From NCBI RefSeq assembly GCF_003046475.1, contig NZ_PZZZ01000007.1:237078-301077 (forward strand): a DNA stretch of 64,000 nt. Reading direction: 5' to 3'. Under the pieces are notes generated by a model. That model saw only the letters and a program-made list of their open reading frames with translations. It had not been told where the DNA came from and ran no database searches. The position numbers and the translations under genes were made by a program. Positions 21,131 to 30,952 of the stretch are shown piece after piece. How positions within the stretch are numbered: position 1 is the stretch's first letter; each line of letters starts with the position of its first letter. The DNA is from Mycoplana dimorpha. GTDB lineage: Bacteria; Pseudomonadota; Alphaproteobacteria; Rhizobiales; Rhizobiaceae.

Positions 21131-23161
21131 TCAGCCGAGCCGGCGATCGCGCAACCGCACGGCGATCCTGTTTGCCGCCCGCGCCAGATGCGCGAACGCC
21201 CGGTCGGCGGCTGGCGCCGGATCTGACCGCCCCTCCGCGATCTCGCGGACCAGATCCTCCGGCCGGCACGGCATTCCGCTTCGGGGGTGAACATAGAACG
21301 GATAGAGGATCAGGGTTGCGGCCACCAGCATCGCAACGTCGATCCGCCTGGTGCGCCTGTCGATCGGGTGGCGATCGTCGGTGAGCCCCCACCCGGCGTA
21401 GAACGGCATGCCGTGAACCCCGACCGCCTTGCCGCGGATCAGCGCCTCGAACCCGGCCAGCGAGGTCATTGTTTCCACCCGGTCGGCCCAGGCGATCCAG
21501 TGCATGATGTCCCCGTCGCGCACGATCTTGTCGGCCGCTTCGGGATGACGGCCGCCGGAACGCAGGCCGGCCACCACGTCCGGATGCACCTTGTAGGCGA
21601 TGTAGGCCGTCGGGTAGAGGCGTCGCACCGCGGCGACCAGTTCCGCGTTCGTCTTGACTATCGGCGAGCCGAAGCGGATCGAGGCGTCCTTCTCCACCTG
21701 CCCCGGCACCAGGATCCGCATCCGCCCGTCGGGAGGCTGCGGCAGCGTCGCCGCCGATCCGACATTATACTTGGAGACCCCGCGCGCGATGATCAACTGG
21801 CGCAGCGCCTCGGCGCGCCGGAGCAGTTCCGCATCGAACTGCGTCTCGGCGATGATCGCCTCGAGCCCGCTCGGGCTGCGCGCATCATAGTAGGCGGCCT
21901 GTCCATCGAGCGCGATCGACGACGGCATGACCAGCGACACGCCGAGACCTTTCGAGCGGATGAAGCCGTCCTCGACGCGCAACGCCGGGACGCCGTCTGG
22001 CATCGGCTTGTCCGAACCCCAGACCGCTACGGTGCCGCCGATCCGGGCCGCGCGGCGGACCGCAGCGTCGAGGCTTCCGGCGTGGAGTGCGACACCCCGC
22101 ATTCCGACCAGGAACGGCGCGACGGCCTTGCGCTTCCACGGAGACATGCCGGCGGTGACGATCCGCCCCGGCAGCCGGGAACGCTGGTCGCGCACCGTGA
22201 TCGCCTGCTCGATCGCCCGTTCGATCGTGCATTCGCTGCGGTCGTGGAGATCCAGGTAGCGGGCGTAACGGATGTAGGCTGCGTGGAATATCGCCTCGAC
22301 GCTGGCCGGCGCGCGCGGCGCCGGTGTGGCGGCGTGGTCGTTGGTCACGCCGCGACCGGAAAAATAGGCGACGCCGAAGCAATGGACGGGCTTTTCCGCC
22401 ATCAGCGCCTCGAACCCGAGATGGCTCGAGACCGTATAGACCGCATCCGCATCCTCCAGCAGCGGCCAGGGGTTCATCGGCCTCGGCACGACGATCTCGA
22501 TGCCGAGCCGTCGGGCCGCCTGCCTCAGCAGGCTCCGCTCTCCCGCCGCCGGATGCGTCCGCACGACGATCGCCTTGCCGGCATGGTGGCCGGCCGCATG
22601 CTCGAGCATCGCCGCAAAGGCGCTCTCGTCGGTGAGCGCTCCGGCGATCGAGGCGTCGCCGGCGACCTGGTCGACAAGCAGCACGTATGGCCGCCCGCCG
22701 GGAATTCCCCCCTCCCGCAGCCCGAGGATCGCTCCATTGTTGTACTTCGACAGCCGCGCCTGCCGGATTGTCGAGATCAGCCGCCGCGCACGCTCCAGGT
22801 CCGGCGCTTCGCCCCGTGCCTGCTCGATCAGGCTCTGCAGACGGCTTTGGCCCGTCGCATCGAAATAGATTCCGTCCTCATCGACGACAAAGGAATGCGC
22901 CGGTTCGTCCGGCCCCGGTGCATAGCTTTTGATGAAGCCGTCTTCGATGAGAATGACCGGCTTGCCGGTGAGGGCCGAGAGCGCGTCGGCGCGACGCGCC
23001 GAGGGCCTGCGGCCCCAGCCGACGAAGCCGTCGATGCGGCCCGGACGGGCCAATGGCCAGAGCACGATGTTGGCGTCGAGCAGCCGTGCCAGGTCGGCCC
23101 TGATCCGCCACAGGCCGGCGGAGGTGACGGCATAGGTCTTAGGCTTTCCCGTGCCCACCAT
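21131..23161 (-). CDS. kpsC: Capsule polysaccharide biosynthesis protein KpsC type
   Basis: A 676-residue protein built of two related halves, as in KpsC. The first half has VILIEDGFIKSYAPG (about residue 72) and the second RVEDGFIRSKGLGVSLVMP (about 395); each half also has a SKYN motif (RLSKYNNGAI and GVSKYNVGSA). KpsC alternates beta-2,4 and beta-2,7 Kdo linkages in the capsule linker. The ATG at 23161 has GGGAG seven bases upstream; the longer frame to 23215 does not. It precedes kpsS on the same strand. Confidence 0.92.
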   Translation of the reverse strand: MVGTGKPKTYAVTSAGLWRIRADLARLLDANIVLWPLARPGRIDGFVGWGRRPSARRADALSALTGKPVILIEDGFIKSYAPGPDEPAHSFVVDEDGIYFDATGQSRLQSLIEQARGEAPDLERARRLISTIRQARLSKYNNGAILGLREGGIPGGRPYVLLVDQVAGDASIAGALTDESAFAAMLEHAAGHHAGKAIVVRTHPAAGERSLLRQAARRLGIEIVVPRPMNPWPLLEDADAVYTVSSHLGFEALMAEKPVHCFGVAYFSGRGVTNDHAATPAPRAPASVEAIFHAAYIRYARYLDLHDRSECTIERAIEQAITVRDQRSRLPGRIVTAGMSPWKRKAVAPFLVGMRGVALHAGSLDAAVRRAARIGGTVAVWGSDKPMPDGVPALRVEDGFIRSKGLGVSLVMPSSIALDGQAAYYDARSPSGLEAIIAETQFDAELLRRAEALRQLIIARGVSKYNVGSAATLPQPPDGRMRILVPGQVEKDASIRFGSPIVKTNAELVAAVRRLYPTAYIAYKVHPDVVAGLRSGGRHPEAADKIVRDGDIMHWIAWADRVETMTSLAGFEALIRGKAVGVHGMPFYAGWGLTDDRHPIDRRTRRIDVAMLVAATLILYPFYVHPRSGMPCRPEDLVREIAEGRSDPAPAADRAFAHLARAANRIAVRLRDRRLG

Positions 23162-23379
23162 GCTCACGCTCCCGGTACCGCAGGCGCATGCCGATGAGGG
23201 ACCGGCTGCCTGCAAGTCGAAAGGACGTCAACCCGATGCCGTTTCTGCAACAGCTGCAGCATTCCGGGCAAGTTTTACGGCAACAGGGATCTGAAGCAGG
23301 ACGCGCGAATCCGTTTTCACGCCATCCGCTCCCCGACGCCCTGCTCGAAGCCTGCTGAAACTATACCTTTTCAATCCGT

Positions 23380-24600
23380 TCAGAAAGTCTGGACGGTTCG
23401 GGTGGCACTGGTCACGGGTGCGAGCGTGCCCGTGATGATCGAGACGAAGCGCGAGAAATCGGTGGCCGGATGACGCGACAGGTAGATCACGTCGCGGTTG
23501 CGGACCGGGAAGGACTGGGCGACGATGAAGCTCTGCGGGTCGCCGAGATCCAGCCGGTAGATGATCGGATAACGTCCCTGCCCATCCGACGTCATGCCCT
23601 TGGCGAGCAGGTCGCGGAAGCGTTTGTCGCCGACCACATGGCGGTAGACGCTCTCGTTCTCGTAGCGGAAGATGAAATAGCCCTTGGGATCGGCGGTCGT
23701 CAGGTTGCCGCCGCCGGCGAGCGCGGCCGCCTCGATCAGGCTGAGGCTGCTCGTATTGAACGGAACCTTGCCGACCCGTTCCGTCTGCCCCAGCGCCGAG
23801 AAGGTCTGCGGGTCGTGCGTCACGTAGATCTGGTCCGCCGGCCTGACGAAGACGTCTTCCTTCGGATTGTCGACGATCGTCTGCAGCAGCACCGTTCCCT
23901 GGCGGCCGCCGCGCTTCAGGGTGACATAGGTGTCGTAGGGCGCCTTGGTGGCGCCGCCGGCCCGGGCGAGAATCTCGCTCAGGTGTTCGGCGTTCAGGCC
24001 GAGCGGGATCATCCCGGCCTTGTTGACCTCACCCTGAACGGCGACGTTGCGCGATTCGTTGCCGGCCAGCGTGACGATCGCGTCCGGCTCGACGGCCTTC
24101 GACTTGAGGGCGTCCACGATCGTGGTCCGGGCGGTCGCGAGCGTCATGCCGGCAAATCGCACCGCACCGACATAGGGGATCTGCCCATGGCCGTCCGGCT
24201 GCACGACGACCGGGATCGTCGTGGACTTGCGGTCCGTGGTGGAGAATAGCCCGTCCGGGCCCGCCTCGAAGATCGTCACCTCGAGCCGGTCGCCGACACC
24301 GATGACCGGCGCGCCACCGGCGCTGCCGAAGCCGAAAGTCCTTGCAAGGCTGGGGGTGCCGTGCGTCGTCACGCCGTTGGCGACCCGCTGGTCTATGGTG
24401 ACCACATCGAAGATCGTCCTGGTCTGCGGGATCCGGTAGGCCCCGTCCGCAGCACCCGCTTCGACCACCCGTCGGGTGAGGGGTCCGTCGCTGGGCACGC
24501 AGCTGGCAAGGGTCAATAGCGCCGCGCCCGTTGCGAAGCGCATCAGGGATCGAGCCAGCCGCCTCGTCCCCGGGATGTCAATGCCTGTGGTCTCGCTCAT
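23380..24600 (-). CDS. Outer-membrane polysaccharide export lipoprotein (Wza/KpsD type)
   Basis: A 406-residue exported protein with a lipoprotein signal: LLTLASC places the acylated cysteine at residue 34 from the ATG at 24600. A polysaccharide export domain follows (VIGVGDRLEVTIFEA, QPDGHGQIPYVGAVRFAGMTL), then SLBB-type repeats (VQGEVNKAGMIPL and VGKVPFNTSSLSLIEAAALAGG). It would form the outer-membrane channel for the capsule made by the Kps proteins. An alternative start at 24543 would give a shorter signal peptide. It is upstream of kpsC on the same strand with 218 bases between. Confidence 0.88.
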   Translation of the reverse strand: MSETTGIDIPGTRRLARSLMRFATGAALLTLASCVPSDGPLTRRVVEAGAADGAYRIPQTRTIFDVVTIDQRVANGVTTHGTPSLARTFGFGSAGGAPVIGVGDRLEVTIFEAGPDGLFSTTDRKSTTIPVVVQPDGHGQIPYVGAVRFAGMTLATARTTIVDALKSKAVEPDAIVTLAGNESRNVAVQGEVNKAGMIPLGLNAEHLSEILARAGGATKAPYDTYVTLKRGGRQGTVLLQTIVDNPKEDVFVRPADQIYVTHDPQTFSALGQTERVGKVPFNTSSLSLIEAAALAGGGNLTTADPKGYFIFRYENESVYRHVVGDKRFRDLLAKGMTSDGQGRYPIIYRLDLGDPQSFIVAQSFPVRNRDVIYLSRHPATDFSRFVSIITGTLAPVTSATRTVQTF

Positions 24601-24981
24601 CGCATTGCAATTCCCTTGGTCGCGCCCCGCTGGAGACGACGCCATCCCGGACACAAGGCCCGCTCGACCAGGTGCATCGATGCAATCCGTCCCCAGAGCG
24701 AGCTCCGCCCTACCATGGACCAAATCGGTTGCACATTCCTTACGTCAAGCAAAGCCGATTTCGCGACGGCATCGTAAGGGGGCGCTTTCCAACGATATTT
24801 TTCCGAACGAGTGCGGTAAAAAGAGCGCAGTCAACCTTCGGTCACAGTCGTTCGGGCGGACGAATCGCATGCCGGAATGGCAGAATCAGTAGCCGCCGTG
24901 CCGACGTCACCTGCCGACCTGGGAAAGGCCCAGGAGGCCTTTGCCGAAACGCCGGAGGGCCCGACGCTTGCGCCGGTGCCG
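24601..24981. other. Intergenic upstream of the Wza-like gene
   Basis: 381 bases between two minus-strand genes. It must hold the promoter of the Wza-like gene and the end of the FAD oxidase transcript. It includes an AT-richer patch at about 24790-24830. No gene, terminator or known motif is clear. Confidence 0.35.
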
Positions 24982-27429
24982 TCAGCTCCGGATCCGCTTG
25001 CCGGACGGGTCGTAGAGCGGTGCCAGATGCGACGTGCAGGGCAGGCGTTGTCCGCCGACGTCCAGTTCATAGGCGGCGGACCGCACATAGTCCGCATCGA
25101 CGCCGGCCCGGTTGCGCACGTAACCAAGGCCGATTGCTTTTCCGATCGTGTGGCCAAAACCGCCGCTCGTCAGCCACCCGGCCCTTTCGCCGTTGCGATA
25201 GATCGTCTCGCGGCCGAACAGCACCGTTTCCGGATCGTCCGGCACGAAGCAGACGAGCATCTTCCGCACCCCCTCGGCAAGCTGGCGCTCCACCGCCGCC
25301 CGGCCGCGGAAATCGGCTTGCCCACCGGTCTTCACGGCCCAGGCGAGCCCCGCCTCGACCGGAGTATGATCCGGCCCGACGTCCGATCCCCAGGCGCGGT
25401 AGGCTTTCTCCAGCCGGCAGGTTTCCAGCGCGCGATAGCCGGCATTCGCCAACTCCTCCGCCCTGCCCGCCTGCATCAGCGCGTCGTAGACGGCCGCGGC
25501 GCCGGCGACCGGCAGGTGCAGTTCCCAACCGAGTTCGCCGACATAGGTGATGCGCATGGCCCGCACGGCGAGACCCGCGACGGTGATGTTGCGGACGGTG
25601 CCGAAGGGAAAGCCTTCGTTCGACACGTCGTCGTCGGTCAACTTCTGCAGGATGGAGCGGGATCTCGGCCCCATCAGCACCAGCACCGACCAGTCTTCCG
25701 TCACATCCTTCAGCGTCGCATCGAGTCCGGCCGGGATGTTGCGTGCGATCCAGTCGAAATCGTGTGTGGCAAAGCCCGTGCCGGTGACGATGTAGTACTC
25801 GTCGTCCGCGATCCGCGCCGCCGTCAGGTCGCATTCGATGCCGCCGTGGTCGTTCAGCATCTGCGTGTAGATCACCGAGCCCGGCTTGCGCGCGACATTG
25901 TTGGCGGCGATCCAGGACAGCGCCCGCTCGGCGTCCCTGCCCTTGAGCGCGAACTTGGCAAACGAGGTCTGGTCGAAGATCACCGCCCTCTCCCGCACCG
26001 CCCGGTGTTCGCGGGCGACGGCGGCGAACCAGTTCGGCCGGCCGAAGGTGTAGACGTCCTGCGGCGTTTCGCCGGCGGAAAGGTCGGCGAACCAGTTCGG
26101 CCGTTCCCAGCCGAGCTTCTCGCCGAAACACGCCCCTTGCGCCTTCAGCCGCTCGTAGAGCGGCGAGGTCCGGAAGGGCCGCCCGCTTGAGTGCTCCTCC
26201 GAAGGCCAGGCCATGGCGTAGTGCTTGCCGTAGGCCTCGACCGTGCGGCGCCGGATCCAGTCGGCGTCGAAATGCGGCCGGCCGAAGCGGCGGATGTCGA
26301 CCGGCCACAGATCGAACGGCGGCTCGCCCTTGGTCACCCACTCGGCGAGCGCCATGCCGGCGCCGCCGGCCGATGCAATGCCGAAGGCGTTGAAGCCGGC
26401 GCCGATGAAGAAATTGCGCAAGGCCGGCGCCTCGCCGAGGATGAAGTTGCCGTCGGGCGTAAAGCTCTCCGGCCCGTTCAGCAGTTGCCTGACCCCGGCC
26501 GTCTGCAGCGCCGGCACGCGGCCGAGCGCCAGCTCCATGATCTGCTCGAAGCGCCCTAGATCGGGATCGAGTAGGCTGTAGTGGAAGCCTTCCGGGATGC
26601 CGCTCACCGCCCAGGGGGCGGGATTGGGCTCGTAGCCGCCCATCACCAGGCCACCGACCTCCTCTTTATAATAGGTCAGCCGGTCGGGGTCGCGCAGCGT
26701 CGGCAGGTTGGAGGGCACGCCGAACGCCTCGGTGATGAGATACTGGTGCTCCATCGGCACGAGCGGCACGTTGACGCCGAACCGGGCGGCAAAGGCCCGC
26801 GTCCACTGGCCGGCGCAGACCACGACCCGCTCGCACTCGATCCGGCCCCGTGCCGTGACGACGGCGCGGATGCGCCCGGCGTCGATCTCGAGATCGGTGA
26901 CCTCCGTGTCCTCGAAGATCGCCGCCCCCGCCATCGTCGCCCCGCGCGCCAGCGCCTGGGTGATGTCGGAGGGATTGGCCTGGCCGTCGGTCGGCAGGAA
27001 TGCCGCGCCGACCAGGTCATCGATCGTCATCAGCGGCCAGAGGTCCTGCGCCTGCTTCGGCGTCAGCAGCTCCATCTCCAGGCCGAAGGAGCGCGCGGTC
27101 GTGGCTTGCCGCCGGACCTCCGCCCAGCGTTCCTCGTTGCAGGCTAGCCGCAGGCCGCCATTCATCTTCCAGCCCGTCCCGAGGCCCGTCTCGGCCTCGA
27201 GCCTCTTGTAGAGATCGACCGAATAGCCGAGCAGCTGGGTGATGTTGGCGCTGGTGCGCAGCTGGCCGACCAGCCCGGCGGCGTGGAACGTCGTTCCCGA
27301 CGTCAGTTTCTTGCGTTCCAGAAGCACGGTGTCGGTCCAGCCGAGCTTGGCCAGGTGATAGGCGGTCGAACAGCCGATGATGCCGCCGCCGATGACGACG
27401 GCCCTGGCGCTGGCCGGAAGTTCCTTCAT
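24982..27429 (-). CDS. FAD-dependent oxidoreductase with GcvT domain (dimethylglycine/sarcosine dehydrogenase-like)
   Basis: An 815-residue two-domain enzyme. The N-terminal FAD-binding fold has VVIGGGIIGCSTAYHLAKLG (about residues 10-29) and the DAO-type motif HAAGLVGQLRTSAN. An FAO_M linker (about 380-430) leads to a C-terminal aminomethyltransferase (GcvT) domain with FDQTSFAKF, YVGELGWELHLP and GYRALETCRLEKAYRAWG. Such enzymes oxidise N-methyl amino acids and pass the one-carbon unit to tetrahydrofolate. The ATG at 27429 has AGGAG five bases upstream. It follows the phosphotransferase gene by eight bases, so they form an operon. The exact substrate is not shown by the sequence. Confidence 0.88.
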   Translation of the reverse strand: MKELPASARAVVIGGGIIGCSTAYHLAKLGWTDTVLLERKKLTSGTTFHAAGLVGQLRTSANITQLLGYSVDLYKRLEAETGLGTGWKMNGGLRLACNEERWAEVRRQATTARSFGLEMELLTPKQAQDLWPLMTIDDLVGAAFLPTDGQANPSDITQALARGATMAGAAIFEDTEVTDLEIDAGRIRAVVTARGRIECERVVVCAGQWTRAFAARFGVNVPLVPMEHQYLITEAFGVPSNLPTLRDPDRLTYYKEEVGGLVMGGYEPNPAPWAVSGIPEGFHYSLLDPDLGRFEQIMELALGRVPALQTAGVRQLLNGPESFTPDGNFILGEAPALRNFFIGAGFNAFGIASAGGAGMALAEWVTKGEPPFDLWPVDIRRFGRPHFDADWIRRRTVEAYGKHYAMAWPSEEHSSGRPFRTSPLYERLKAQGACFGEKLGWERPNWFADLSAGETPQDVYTFGRPNWFAAVAREHRAVRERAVIFDQTSFAKFALKGRDAERALSWIAANNVARKPGSVIYTQMLNDHGGIECDLTAARIADDEYYIVTGTGFATHDFDWIARNIPAGLDATLKDVTEDWSVLVLMGPRSRSILQKLTDDDVSNEGFPFGTVRNITVAGLAVRAMRITYVGELGWELHLPVAGAAAVYDALMQAGRAEELANAGYRALETCRLEKAYRAWGSDVGPDHTPVEAGLAWAVKTGGQADFRGRAAVERQLAEGVRKMLVCFVPDDPETVLFGRETIYRNGERAGWLTSGGFGHTIGKAIGLGYVRNRAGVDADYVRSAAYELDVGGQRLPCTSHLAPLYDPSGKRIRS

Positions 27430-27437
27430 GCACGCTC

Positions 27438-28322
27438 CTATGCTTCCAGCTGCTGGAAACGCTCGTAGGCCCGTTCGAAGCGGGCGAGGTTGTCGGCGGT
27501 GTAGGCGGCGTAGTCGAAATCGATGGTCGAATGCAGTTCGGAGACCATGCTCCAGAGCGTTTCCCGCAGCAGCGAGGCGCATTTCATCGCCTGGTAGCGC
27601 CGCCACAACTCGTCGCGAAGCGGCTGTTCGAAGTAGGCCTCCAGCAGCCACTTCTCCTGGTCTTGCCCGAGTTCGTTGTTGGACGCGAGCCCGCCGAGGT
27701 CGAACAGCGGCGTGTTGTAGCCGGCATAATCCCAGTCGATCAGCCAGAGGCGCTCACCGTCGTCGAGGAAGTTGGCGGCGAGCAGGTCGTTGTGGCCGAA
27801 GACGATGTCGAACGGTGCGGCGGCCCGCTCCAGTTGCCGCGACCTCCGCAGCAGTCCCTCCAGCCGCCCCGCATGCGGGCTGCCGGCGTCGCCAAGGGTC
27901 GCGGCATAGTCCTCGATGACGTGGAAGGCCCAGAAGATCATCGCGCCGCCGCGATAGTGCCGCCCCGTCTCGCGATGGCAGGCCCTGACCAGCGGCACGA
28001 TCCGTTCGAGGCAGGCGGGCGAGCGGACGTCCTCCGGCGTCAGCGTCCGGCCGCAGATGTGGTCGAGCACGAGCACGCCCGGCTGGTGATGGATCACCGC
28101 CGGCGAGATCCCGGCGGCATGGGCCGCGCGGCTCGCGGCAAGCTCGTTCTGGCGGCTGATGTGGTGGACGGGGATGTCGTCGCCGAGCCGGACGACGTAG
28201 GACCGGCCTCCGTCCACGACCCGAAAATTGCGATTGGTGATTCCGCCCTTCAGGACGGTCACCTCCGGCGTGCCGTTCCACAGGGGCAGCGAACGGATCA
28301 TCTCAAGCGCCGCCGGATCCAT
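27438..28322 (-). CDS. Choline-kinase-like phosphotransferase
   Basis: A 294-residue APH/ChoK-fold protein. Catalytic features are HNDLLAANFL (Brenner-type loop) and LIDWDYAG, with the nucleotide loop near VLKGGITNRNFRV. This set is closest to LicA/choline kinase relatives in rhizobia. The ATG at 28322 has GGGAGG upstream; the frame stays open far 5' but that extension overlaps the divergent DeoR gene and is not real. It is the first gene of an operon with the FAD/GcvT oxidase, suggesting uptake and breakdown of a choline- or methylamine-related compound (inference). Confidence 0.82.
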   Translation of the reverse strand: MDPAALEMIRSLPLWNGTPEVTVLKGGITNRNFRVVDGGRSYVVRLGDDIPVHHISRQNELAASRAAHAAGISPAVIHHQPGVLVLDHICGRTLTPEDVRSPACLERIVPLVRACHRETGRHYRGGAMIFWAFHVIEDYAATLGDAGSPHAGRLEGLLRRSRQLERAAAPFDIVFGHNDLLAANFLDDGERLWLIDWDYAGYNTPLFDLGGLASNNELGQDQEKWLLEAYFEQPLRDELWRRYQAMKCASLLRETLWSMVSELHSTIDFDYAAYTADNLARFERAYERFQQLEA

Positions 28323-28577
28323 GCCTGCTCGCCTCCCGGACACACCGCTATGCCTCGGGCGTGTTGCGCCGACGTTCCCGCACCGCTGCAAGCCTGTCAA
28401 GACGATTCCACAAAAGCGATCATCGGCATGGTTTTTTGTTGCAAGTTGCGGCAGAATGGCCGGAGGCTGCGCGGCAGTTCTGGCTTTCATGCCCGAAGCG
28501 CACTCGCCGCCGATCGCCAGAACCACTACAGCATTCCGCGAACCGGCGCGGACCGGACGACGGCGCGGGGGAGCGGC

Positions 28578-29378
28578 ATGGACATCGCGAACAATCCACC
28601 GGTGCTTTCCAACCAGCGCGAGCGCGAGATCCTCGACGAGCTGCGGCTCGCCGGCGGCTCCAGCCGCATCCAGTTCCTGGCCGAGCGGCTGCGGGTCTCC
28701 GAGGAAACGATCCGCCGCAACATCCGCACGCTCGAGGCGAACGGCCTCGTCACCAAGGTGCACGGCGGCGTGCACATCGCCGACAGCGTCGGCGAGCAGC
28801 CGCTGCATTTCCGCATGAGCGTCAATCCCGAGGCGAAGCGCCTGATCGCCGCCAAGGTAGCGGCCATGGTCAACAACGGCGACAGCCTGTTTCTCGACAT
28901 CGGCTCGACCACCGCCTTCATCGCCGTCGCCCTGCAGAAGCACCGCGACCTGTTCGTCGTCACCAATTCGCTGTCGGTCGCCCACGCGCTCGCCACCCGC
29001 AACAACAACCGCGTCCACATTGCCGGCGGCGAACTGCGGGCGCACGATGCCGGCACCTTCGGGATCGAGGCTCTGACCTACATCGAACGTTTCAACCTGC
29101 AGCATGCCATCCTGTCGGTGACGGCGATCAACGCCCGCGCCGGTTTCATGCTGCAGGACATGCAGGAGGCGGACATCTCGCGGGTCGCCGCGCGCCACGC
29201 GCAGAACCGCATCATCGTCGCCGACGCGCAGAAATTCGGCCGCTCCGCCCCCATCACCATCGCCCCGCCCGATACCTACGACGTCCTCGTCACCGATGCC
29301 GAGCCGCCGGCCGACATCCGCCGCATGCTCGAAGAGAACGGCGTCCGGCTGATGCTGGCCAGCGCCCGCGACGCCTGA
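28578..29378 (+). CDS. DeoR/GlpR-family transcriptional regulator
   Basis: A 266-residue repressor. The N-terminal helix-turn-helix (about 14-65) contains LAERLRVSEETIRRNIRTLEANGLV, and the C-terminal sugar-phosphate-sensing domain has FLDIGSTTAFIAVAL and VVTNSLSVAHAL. The effector is normally a phosphorylated ligand, which fits a kinase gene as its divergent neighbour. The ATG at 28578 has GGGGGAG upstream. It probably controls the minus-strand phosphotransferase/oxidase operon from the 255-base region between them. Confidence 0.9.
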   Translation: MDIANNPPVLSNQREREILDELRLAGGSSRIQFLAERLRVSEETIRRNIRTLEANGLVTKVHGGVHIADSVGEQPLHFRMSVNPEAKRLIAAKVAAMVNNGDSLFLDIGSTTAFIAVALQKHRDLFVVTNSLSVAHALATRNNNRVHIAGGELRAHDAGTFGIEALTYIERFNLQHAILSVTAINARAGFMLQDMQEADISRVAARHAQNRIIVADAQKFGRSAPITIAPPDTYDVLVTDAEPPADIRRMLEENGVRLMLASARDA

Positions 29379-29857
29379 GGCTTCCCGGCCAAAAGAGGCA
29401 GACGCCACCAGGACCAAGCGGGCACATACAAAAATGCCGCCGTCAGGGCCGGCGTGACTTCGGCACGCTGGCGCTGGACGACGGCATTTCCGGAGCAGTC
29501 TTCGTGGACGCTTCTCTTGCGGGTCCCCTCTGGACCACGCCGAACCTGATGCAGAAACCGTGCCAGATCAAACTGCTCCGTTTCAGGACGTCGGCGTGGA
29601 CGCCAAAGCGGCTGCCGCGAACGGCGCCGCCTAATTCACCGGCAGCGGCGCAGAAATCGCACAGCATTTGTGCAGCGCGGAAAGGACCGGATCGCTTCGC
29701 CCCGCGCACGGCAACCTGCTGCGAACAGAAGTTCCGCGGCCGTTCGATAAAACAGAACTCAGCGTTCGCACGCCGCTCTCTTTAAGAGTAAGCTCGTCGG
29801 GGTGATATTCCGGTCAACACAGTGCCTCGGCACAACCCAAGCCCGGAGGACAAAGAC
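29379..29857. other. Intergenic between DeoR regulator and VOC dioxygenase
   Basis: 479 bases. The only clear structure is the long imperfect inverted repeat at 29432-29489, described separately. The rest has no gene with a start signal and no recognised RNA. Confidence 0.45.
29432..29489. repeat. Long imperfect hairpin
   Basis: Arms 29432-29456 and 29464-29489 pair almost throughout around the 7-base loop ACTTCGG. The outer eight base pairs (AAATGCCG with CGGCATTT) and the inner block are perfect; there are two mismatches, a wobble and a one-base bulge between. No T-run follows. It could be a dispersed palindromic element, an sRNA piece or a weak terminator for the DeoR gene. Confidence 0.6.
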
Positions 29858-30811
29858 ATGACGATGCAACTGACCGGCATCCATCATCTGACGGCGATCA
29901 CCGCCCAGGCCGCGGAGAACCTGCGCTTCTACACCCACACGCTCGGCCTCCGTCTCGTCAAGAAGACCGTCAACCAGGACGACACCAGCGCCTATCACCT
30001 CTTCTATGCCGATGGCCTGGCCTCCCCCGGCACCGACCTGACCTTCTTCGACTGGCCGGTCGGGCGCGAGCGCCGCGGCACGCACAGCATCGCCCGCACC
30101 GGTCTTCGCGTCGGCAGCCTGGAAACGCTGCAGTGGTGGAAGGCCCGGTTCGACGAGTTGAAGGTCCTCGCCGGCGACATACGCGAAGTCGGTGCCCGGC
30201 AGACGCTCGATTTCGAGGATGCCGAGGGCCAGCGCTTCCGGCTGACGGTCGACGACAGCGGCGCCCCCTCCAACCCTTGGGAAAGGAGCCCTGTCCCGGC
30301 CGAGCACCAGATCAAGGGCCTCGGCCCCATCCTGATCAGCGTGCCCGACCTGCGCCCCACCGAGGCGGTGCTGGTGCAGGTGATGAACATGACCAGGACC
30401 TCGACCTATCCCTCGCCGGACGGCGCGGGCGAGGTGCACGTCTTTTCCATGGGCCCCGGCGGGCCGGCGGCGGAACTGCATGTGGCGGTCGAGCCTGACC
30501 TGCCGGCCGCCCACCAGGGGGCCGGCGCCGTCCACCACGTCGCCTTCCGCGTCCCCGACGTCGAGGCGCTGCATGCCTGGACGGAGCGGGTCCGCGGCTT
30601 CCGCATTCCCTCGAGCGGCGAAGTCGAGCGCTATTATTTCCGCTCGCTGTACTTCCGCGAGCCGAACGGCGTGCTGTTCGAGCTGGCCACCGACGGCCCG
30701 GGATTCACGGTCGACGAACCGCTGGAGACGCTCGGCGAAAGCCTGTCGCTGCCGCCCTTCCTGGAGCCGCGCCGCGAGCAGATCGAGGCCCGCCTGAAGC
30801 CGCTTGTGTAA
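29858..30811 (+). CDS. VOC-family ring-cleaving dioxygenase (MhqO-like)
   Basis: A 317-residue protein of two glyoxalase/bleomycin-fold halves. It starts [15 protein letters not shown] with a metal-ligand-type histidine, continues [19 protein letters not shown], and the second half has [12 protein letters not shown] and [17 protein letters not shown] (metal-binding Glu). This is the pattern of putative ring-cleaving dioxygenases such as Bacillus MhqO, linked to hydroquinone or catechol detoxification. The ATG at 29858 has GGAGG eight bases upstream; a GTG at 29822 lacks one. A strong terminator follows at 30846. Confidence 0.85.
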   Translation: MTMQLTGIHHLTAITAQAAENLRFYTHTLGLRLVKKTVNQDDTSAYHLFYADGLASPGTDLTFFDWPVGRERRGTHSIARTGLRVGSLETLQWWKARFDELKVLAGDIREVGARQTLDFEDAEGQRFRLTVDDSGAPSNPWERSPVPAEHQIKGLGPILISVPDLRPTEAVLVQVMNMTRTSTYPSPDGAGEVHVFSMGPGGPAAELHVAVEPDLPAAHQGAGAVHHVAFRVPDVEALHAWTERVRGFRIPSSGEVERYYFRSLYFREPNGVLFELATDGPGFTVDEPLETLGESLSLPPFLEPRREQIEARLKPLV

Positions 30812-30845
30812 CAACGCCGATGGCTAGCTTGCGATTGACACGACC

Positions 30846-30887
30846 AACCCCGGCGGAAACATTTGCCTTCCCGCCGGGGTTTTGTTT
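30846..30887 (+). terminator. Rho-independent terminator after VOC dioxygenase
   Basis: Stem AACCCCGGCGG (30846-30856) pairs with CCGCCGGGGTT (30871-30881), followed by TTGTTT. It separates the dioxygenase from the FMN reductase gene. Confidence 0.85.
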
Positions 30888-30952
30888 GATGGCGTCGGGA
30901 CGAGACCATCGCGCGTTGCGTCCCGGAACGCCGGCAACAGGAGAATAGAGAG

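Noticed and set aside
27438..29417. Extension of the phosphotransferase frame upstream to 29417
   Set aside because: It would overlap the whole DeoR gene; a clear start with GGGAGG lies at 28322 and the upstream translation has no family features.
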